64,000 bases of DNA, from positions 555,386-619,385 of the forward strand of contig NZ_JAGGKT010000002.1 in assembly GCF_017873965.1 (NCBI RefSeq), written 5' to 3'. The translations under genes were made by a program, and so were the position numbers. Under the pieces are notes generated by a model. It was not told the DNA's origin. It worked only from the letters and a program-made list of their open reading frames with translations, and made no database searches. The stretch comes from Ammoniphilus resinae (lineage in GTDB: Bacteria > Bacillota > Bacilli > Aneurinibacillales > RAOX-1). This document shows, piece by piece, positions 59,818-64,000 of this stretch. Every line of letters starts with the position of its first letter. Within the stretch, counting starts at the first letter, position 1.

Positions 59818-60998
59818 TGTTCACTCCCTGCTATGGATACATCTGCTGGCATTCCTGGACGAAGCTGATCCCAGCCTTCTTGTAGTTTAATGGTCACAGC
59901 AAATACCATCTTCGTCCGTTCATCCGGAGTCTGTACATTCTTAGGAGTAAATTCGGCCTGTTCGCTAATATGTTGGATTACTCCCTTGAAACTTCTTTCA
60001 GGAAATGCATCAACGGAAATCACAGCCTGCTGATTGACCACTACATCCCCCAGCTTCGCCTCCGGTACATAAATCTTCACTTCCAGCTTCTTTTCTTCAA
60101 GCAAAGACATCAATTGATAGGAGGGTTTGACCACTTCACCGAGTGATACGTTTTTTCGTATCACCGTCCCATTTGCGGGACTTACTATTACAGCCGTTGA
60201 TTTTTGAATCTTAACCTGCTCAAGTCTCGCTTCGGCCTGATCTCTTTGTGCGATCAACTGCTTAATCTTATTTGCTGTGGCGCCTTCCTTTAATAAGTCG
60301 AATTGGGCTTCTGCTGCTGATTTTTGCGATTTCGCTGCCTGGATTTGAGCCTGGATCGCTTCCTTGTCACCTTTTGTCATTTGCAATTGTGCTTGTTGCG
60401 ACTTAATCTGTGCCTGTAATTGACTGGCCTTTGCAGAAGCTTGATCGACTACCTCCTTTTGCGCGTCTACTTTTTCTTTACTCTCCACACCCTTAGCAAG
60501 CAATGCCACTAACTTCGTTAGCTTGTCCTGTTCATACTTCACGGTCGATTCAGCCCCTTGAAGCCCAGCTTGTACTTGCTCCCATTGGGCCAGACGCTGT
60601 TGTTCGAGTTCATGTAATTGTGTTTGTTGTGCCTCAAGCTGATTAATTTGAGCTTGATTTTGTTCAATCAGAGAAATTGCCTTCTGAAGCTCTTGGTCAC
60701 GTGCACCTGCCTCAAGTTCTTCAAGAGAAGACTGGGCATATGCCAAAGAAGCTTGTGCCTCCTTTACTTGCTGCTCTAAAACCCGTTGATCCAAACGGGC
60801 AAGAAGATCCCCCTTTTTTATCTTTGAACCTTCCTCCACTGGAACCTGTTCCAATGTGCCTCCGATTTCTGTCAAAATAGGAATTTCTGTTCCTTCAACA
60901 AAGCCTTGATAAACACTACTGTTCTCCTCTTTATTTCCACAGCCAGTAAGAAGTAAGACAAAGCTGAACAAGAATAAGGTTAATCCAAATTTCTTCAT
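59814..60998 (-). CDS. HlyD/YbhG-type membrane-fusion lipoprotein of the ABC exporter
   Basis: A 394-residue protein with lipobox LTGC. The first lipoyl half (LEQVPVEEGSKIKKGDLLARL) is followed by a very long Gln/Ala/Glu coiled coil (about 75-240), the second lipoyl half (VSPANGTVIRKNVSLGEVV) and a beta-barrel (VNQQAVISVDAFPERSF). It joins the ABC-2 pump to the outside layer. First gene of the operon MFP-ATPase-permease-tetR. Confidence 0.93.
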   Translation of the reverse strand: MKKFGLTLFLFSFVLLLTGCGNKEENSSVYQGFVEGTEIPILTEIGGTLEQVPVEEGSKIKKGDLLARLDQRVLEQQVKEAQASLAYAQSSLEELEAGARDQELQKAISLIEQNQAQINQLEAQQTQLHELEQQRLAQWEQVQAGLQGAESTVKYEQDKLTKLVALLAKGVESKEKVDAQKEVVDQASAKASQLQAQIKSQQAQLQMTKGDKEAIQAQIQAAKSQKSAAEAQFDLLKEGATANKIKQLIAQRDQAEARLEQVKIQKSTAVIVSPANGTVIRKNVSLGEVVKPSYQLMSLLEEKKLEVKIYVPEAKLGDVVVNQQAVISVDAFPERSFKGVIQHISEQAEFTPKNVQTPDERTKMVFAVTIKLQEGWDQLRPGMPADVSIAGSEQ

Positions 60999-61020
60999 AA
61001 CTTCCCCCCCACCCTAAAAA

Positions 61021-61068
61021 TGAGTGATTACTCACTTTAAAGTTAAAGGAGGGTTCAGAAATTGTCAA
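61021..61068 (-). promoter_or_regulatory. Promoter and TetR operator of the ABC exporter operon
   Basis: On the minus strand TTGACA (61068-61063), a 17-nt spacer and TAACTT (61045-61040) make the promoter. The palindrome TGAGTGATTACTCA (61021-61034) lies over the start point, 23 bp before the MFP start codon. Confidence 0.78.
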
Positions 61069-61072
61069 TATC

Positions 61073-61103
61073 AAAAAAGCCTACTACATGGTTAGCAGCA
61101 GGC
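61073..61103 (-). terminator. Terminator of the second CoA-transferase gene
   Basis: On the minus strand GCCTGCTGCT pairs with AGTAGTAGGC (two G-U pairs) around a short loop, then six T. Confidence 0.8.
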
Positions 61104-61110
61104 CCTTTAG

Positions 61111-62310
61111 CTATTTATTTGTTATTTTTTCAATTCTATCCTGGGAGTATCCCAGCAGATCTTTCAGGACATCCTCGGTATGTTCCCCTAGCACAGGTGG
61201 CGGTGTCGGATTTCCCCTATCCATATTCGTGTACTTGATCGGTGAGTCTATAACTTGAAAAGATCCATAGGCAGGATGTTCAACTTTTTTTACGAGTTCC
61301 CTTGCCATGATCTGTGGGTGACCAAGAATCTGTTCAACATTCAAAATTGGCGAATGAGGGATATCTTGTTCCTCGAATACGCGGGTCCAATAAGAAATTT
61401 CCTTTTCTATTAAAATCTGTTGCACCAGATCAATTAATAGATCCCTATTCTTTACCCTTTGCTGATTGTTGGCAAAACGCGGATCGATTAGCCATTCCGG
61501 TTTGTCAACCGCTAGGGTGAATTTCTTCCAGAAATCCTCCGTATAAACCGCAAGTACCATAAATCCATCTTTTGCCTGGTAGGTTCCATAGGGAACGATG
61601 AATGGATGATGAGACCCAATGGGTTGATCAGACTTCCCTGTAATATAGTATTTTCCGGCATAATACCCTAACAAGGAAACAAGGTTGTCTAGCAAGCTAA
61701 TGTCTGCACGTAGCCCTTTACCCGTCTTTTGTTTTTCTACGATCGCTCCCAAAATGGAAATCGCTCCATATAAACCACCGACCAGATCACCAATCGGCAG
61801 TCCGCACCTCATTGGTGAATCGGGTTCTCCCGTCAGGCTCATTACCCCGCTCATGGCCTGTACCATAATATCGTAGCCGGCTCTCTCCCCGTATGGACCC
61901 GTTTTTCCAAAGGCTGAGATCGAACACTGAATCATTCCTGGATTCAATTCCTCTATGACTTCCGATCCAAATCCCAATTTATCCATCACACCAGGGCGAA
62001 AGTTTTCCAATAGTACATCGCATTTTTTGATTAAATCGAAAATAACTTGCTTGCCCGCTTCACTTTTCACGTCGATAGCAATACTCTTTTTATTACGATT
62101 AATACTTAAAAAGTAATGGCTTTCCCCTTCTTGGAATGGCGCAAAATGACGCGTTTGATCGCCGAACCCTGGCTTCTCCACTTTGATGATTTCGGCCCCA
62201 AGGTCACTTAGTATCGTAGATGCAAATGGACCTGCCAAAGTCTGACTGAAATCTAATACGCGAATATGGGAAAGCGGGCCGTCACGTTTAGAGGTTTCCG
62301 AAATCTCCAT
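61111..62310 (-). CDS. CaiB/BaiF (class III) CoA-transferase
   Basis: A 399-residue family III enzyme: RVLDFSQTLAGPFASTILSD, IIKVEKPGFGDQTR, INRNKKS, the catalytic Asp175 in LPIGDLVGG and the PPPVLGEHTEDVL end. It is clearly a paralogue, not a copy, of the enzyme at 14.4-15.6 kb. It stands downstream of namA with a REP-like hairpin between. Its acid substrate is unknown. Confidence 0.92.
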   Translation of the reverse strand: MEISETSKRDGPLSHIRVLDFSQTLAGPFASTILSDLGAEIIKVEKPGFGDQTRHFAPFQEGESHYFLSINRNKKSIAIDVKSEAGKQVIFDLIKKCDVLLENFRPGVMDKLGFGSEVIEELNPGMIQCSISAFGKTGPYGERAGYDIMVQAMSGVMSLTGEPDSPMRCGLPIGDLVGGLYGAISILGAIVEKQKTGKGLRADISLLDNLVSLLGYYAGKYYITGKSDQPIGSHHPFIVPYGTYQAKDGFMVLAVYTEDFWKKFTLAVDKPEWLIDPRFANNQQRVKNRDLLIDLVQQILIEKEISYWTRVFEEQDIPHSPILNVEQILGHPQIMARELVKKVEHPAYGSFQVIDSPIKYTNMDRGNPTPPPVLGEHTEDVLKDLLGYSQDRIEKITNK

Positions 62311-62334
62311 TCATCTATCTTCTCCTCTCTAAAT

Positions 62335-62446
62335 GGGGTCAGAACTCAGTCGACATTTATCGAATAAACCACGAAATGGGTTGGAAACTTCCATTCTATT
62401 AAAGGGATAATTTTTTATCGATAAGTTCCAACCGAGGTCTGACCCC
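62335..62446. repeat. REP-like palindrome with GGGGTCAGA / TCTGACCCC ends
   Basis: Terminal 9-bp inverted repeats (62335-62343, 62438-62446) enclose a second dyad, GGTTGGAA-ACTT (62379-62390) with AAG-TTCCAACC (62423-62433). It fills the 148-nt gap between namA and the CoA-transferase and has the shape of the element at 41043-41143. Confidence 0.7.
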
Positions 62447-62458
62447 TATTTATTAGAA

Positions 62459-63496
62459 TTAGAATGCCCGCAGATATTGTGTAGGTACTTCCAGTTTTTG
62501 TTCTAATTGAACCGCTGCGTGAATCGCCCAGTATGGATCAGCGAGCATCCCGCGTCCAACCGCAACCATGTCAGCCTCTTCATTTCCGACCACGGAATTG
62601 GCTAACTGGTAATCTTCCAGCTTTCCTACGGCAATGACAGGTACTTGAAGATTTTCTTTTATTTCTCTGGCAAACGGAAGCTGGTAACCAGCATGTGTAC
62701 CAGGGCGACCATGCGGTCCCATTCCGGCTTCTTTTAAAGAGGCTTCCCCACCTGAGCTGACATGGAAAATATCAACTCCTGCCTGCTGATATCGCTTACA
62801 AACATCTAAGATATAAGGAACATCATATCCACCTTTTACGTATTCTCTTGCTGAAACGCGGATAATTAAAGGCATCTCACTTGGCATCTCACTTTTCACT
62901 GCCTGAATGACTTCCACACCAAATTTGGCCCGATCTTCCCCATATTCATCTGTTCTGTCGTTGATGAAAGGAGAATGGAACTGATGGATTAAATATCCGT
63001 GTGCTCCATGCAACTCAATGGTATCAACCCCGGCCTTAACTGCACGCCTTGCTGCATTCCTAAACTTCTCAACCATTTCTTTTACTTCATCAGTTGTTAG
63101 GGCTTTCGGTTGTTTAAATGTTGAATCAAACGGTTTGCTCGTAGAAGAAACAGGTACAGGTGCATCCTGAGCCTTACGACCGGCATGGGCAATTTGAATG
63201 CCGACTTTTGCGCCGTACTGATGACAGCCTTCAATAATCCTTGAAAAAGCCGGGATATGATCATCAGACCAGATCCCAAGGTCAAAATCTGTGATCCTTC
63301 CATCGGGTTCTACATCTGTCATTTCCACAATAATAAGACCAGTTCCACCTATTGCTCTTGATGTATAATGGACAAAATGCCAATCATTTGGTTTTCCGTC
63401 CTTGGCAGTAACCGAATATTGACACATCGGGGGCATCACAATGCGGTTTTTCAACTCCAAACTTTTAAACTGATATGGTGTAAATAAATTGGGCAT
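62459..63496 (-). CDS. namA: NADPH dehydrogenase NamA (old yellow enzyme, YqjM-like)
   Basis: A 345-residue FMN-dependent ene-reductase. The N-terminal MPPMCQYS holds Cys25 and Tyr27, the redox-tuning Cys and catalytic Tyr of the YqjM class. The substrate His pair is in IELHGAHGYLIHQFHSP and the FMN phosphate loop in MVAVGRGMLADPYW. It reduces activated C=C bonds of enals, enones, nitroesters and nitroaromatics with NADPH, likely in detoxification. Confidence 0.95.
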   Translation of the reverse strand: MPNLFTPYQFKSLELKNRIVMPPMCQYSVTAKDGKPNDWHFVHYTSRAIGGTGLIIVEMTDVEPDGRITDFDLGIWSDDHIPAFSRIIEGCHQYGAKVGIQIAHAGRKAQDAPVPVSSTSKPFDSTFKQPKALTTDEVKEMVEKFRNAARRAVKAGVDTIELHGAHGYLIHQFHSPFINDRTDEYGEDRAKFGVEVIQAVKSEMPSEMPLIIRVSAREYVKGGYDVPYILDVCKRYQQAGVDIFHVSSGGEASLKEAGMGPHGRPGTHAGYQLPFAREIKENLQVPVIAVGKLEDYQLANSVVGNEEADMVAVGRGMLADPYWAIHAAVQLEQKLEVPTQYLRAF

Positions 63497-63739
63497 TCCT
63501 CTTTCCTCCTTCTCCTATCTCGATATGAAAATATTGCCACAAGTCAAGAATACACTAAAAATTTGAATGTTAAAAGCTTACGAGTAAGCGGAACACTTCG
63601 TCCAGCCGTAGTTAGCAGAAATTATTTCAGTTATTTTTATTTATGTCAGATAAAATGTAAAGAAGGGAAAAGTTATCCGCTATAGCTGAAATCGTTTGCA
63701 AATAAAAGGATCAACTTATAAAGGAAATTATTTCCTCTA

Positions 63740-63886
63740 TTAGTGGGTTCCAATTCGTTCATCATTGGAGGGCAGTTGCTGTGGCATATCTTGTTTACCC
63801 TGATTGACCCATAAATTAATGAGGATGAACAAAATGACAATAGCCCAAAACCACCATTTCTTCCAAAAAGGTTTCTGCGTTTCCAT
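63740..63886 (-). CDS. 48-residue single-span membrane protein
   Basis: A short frame from ATG 63886, six bases after AGGCAGGA. It encodes a basic aromatic start (METQKPFWKKWWFW), a membrane helix (AIVILFILINLWV) and a polar tail ending NDERIGTH. Helix, charge pattern and ribosome site together make it credible. It competes with an overlapping frame of 77 residues that lacks such features. Function unknown. The group II intron end lies only about 20 nt upstream. Confidence 0.6.
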   Translation of the reverse strand: METQKPFWKKWWFWAIVILFILINLWVNQGKQDMPQQLPSNDERIGTH

Positions 63887-63907
63887 TCATTATCCTGCCT
63901 TTCCAAA

Positions 63908-64000
63908 GAGAGTAGGGGTGGTCATTACTGACCCACCCCTCTCAATAAACCGTGCATGCGGACCTACGCACACGGCTTTGACACTACATATTTCTTACGA
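63908..64000 (-). mobile_element. 3' end of a group II intron (domains V and VI), body beyond the right edge
   Basis: Read on the minus strand, 63979-63947 has the domain V form: AGCCGTG and CACGGTT pair, a 2-nt TG bulge follows, then TGCG / CGCA. This is the AGC-triad catalytic hairpin. Next comes a linker GAGAGGGG and the domain VI hairpin (AGGGGTGG with CCACCCCT, 63914-63940), then TACTCTC as the probable 3' splice region. The pattern fits bacterial class C introns. The tip loop is TAGGTC rather than a GNRA tetraloop. The reverse transcriptase gene, if present, is outside the window. Confidence 0.65.

Noticed and set aside
14407..62310. The two CaiB/BaiF genes as a recent duplication
   Set aside because: Their sequences differ throughout outside the family motifs, so they are old paralogues.
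63576..63700. GCTTAC-GA-GTAAGC dyad and TAAGCGGA fragment in the gap before namA, possibly a repeat relic
   Set aside because: Only short pieces match the cluster at 32889-33021; a genome-wide comparison would be needed to call it.
63673..63906. A 77-codon minus-strand frame at the right end
   Set aside because: The overlapping 48-residue frame has a better ribosome site, a membrane helix and a sensible charge pattern, so the longer frame is taken as its shadow.

Overview
The window looks like a chromosomal segment of an aerobic, moderately AT-rich member of the Bacillaceae (Bacillus/Neobacillus type). The grounds are strong purine-rich Shine-Dalgarno sites with frequent TTG and GTG starts, a yclNOPQ-type petrobactin importer with Fur boxes, an ald gene next to an AdeR-like PucR regulator, a BirA-type operator before bioY, a queCDE cluster, and an RND pump arranged as in low-GC Gram-positives. 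No rRNA, tRNA or CRISPR array was seen. The genus is inferred, not proven.

Layout. 1-8.4 kb: a marR/RND/membrane-fusion-protein efflux operon (the MFP runs off the left edge), a Pro/Gly-rich membrane protein, an ABC1/UbiB-like kinase, and a marR/MFS pair. 8.4-17.7 kb: a seven-gene catabolic operon (class III CoA-transferase, crotonase, TRAP QM, M29/NicX-like metalloprotein, TRAP P, class III aminotransferase). It is read from a near-consensus sigma-54 promoter and preceded by its probable enhancer-binding protein, with repeated candidate activator sites between them. 17.8-21.7 kb: a small CGCGG-motif protein with a 42-residue CxxC membrane protein, ald plus its regulator, and bioY. 22-24.3 kb: an iclR-dgoD pair and a small conserved-looking gene.

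24.3-36 kb: two FadR-type GntR regulons. The first is a TRAP transporter + aminotransferase + hydrolase operon; the second is an orphan TRAP binding protein + NIPSNAP + SDR operon. Between them lie an NAD-dependent epimerase-like gene, a truncated pfkB remnant, a pirin gene, a 100-residue unknown and a long palindromic repeat. 36-44.5 kb: a membrane-anchored trypsin-like protease, recQ, a DUF2157/GDYXXLXY pair, an alkaline-phosphatase-superfamily lipoprotein, an SDR and an alpha/beta hydrolase. 44.7-52.5 kb: queCDE, a LarA-like protein with an MFS carrier, a polytopic membrane protein of unknown role, a TPR protein and fdhD. 52.7-56.7 kb: yclNOPQ. 57-61 kb: a YbhGFS-like MFP/ABC exporter operon ending in its own tetR. 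61-64 kb: a second CoA-transferase, namA, a 48-residue membrane protein, and at the right edge the 3' end (domains V-VI) of a group II intron on the minus strand.

How the parts work together. Three sets of TRAP genes, two pyruvate-type aminotransferases, two CaiB/BaiF CoA-transferases, a crotonase, galactonate dehydratase and alanine dehydrogenase point to a region devoted to scavenging organic acids and amines. The simplest reading is that TRAP systems import acids or amino acids, aminotransferases move the amino group to pyruvate, and Ald recycles the alanine. The sigma-54 operon is the best candidate for an undescribed pathway; its substrate cannot be read from sequence alone.
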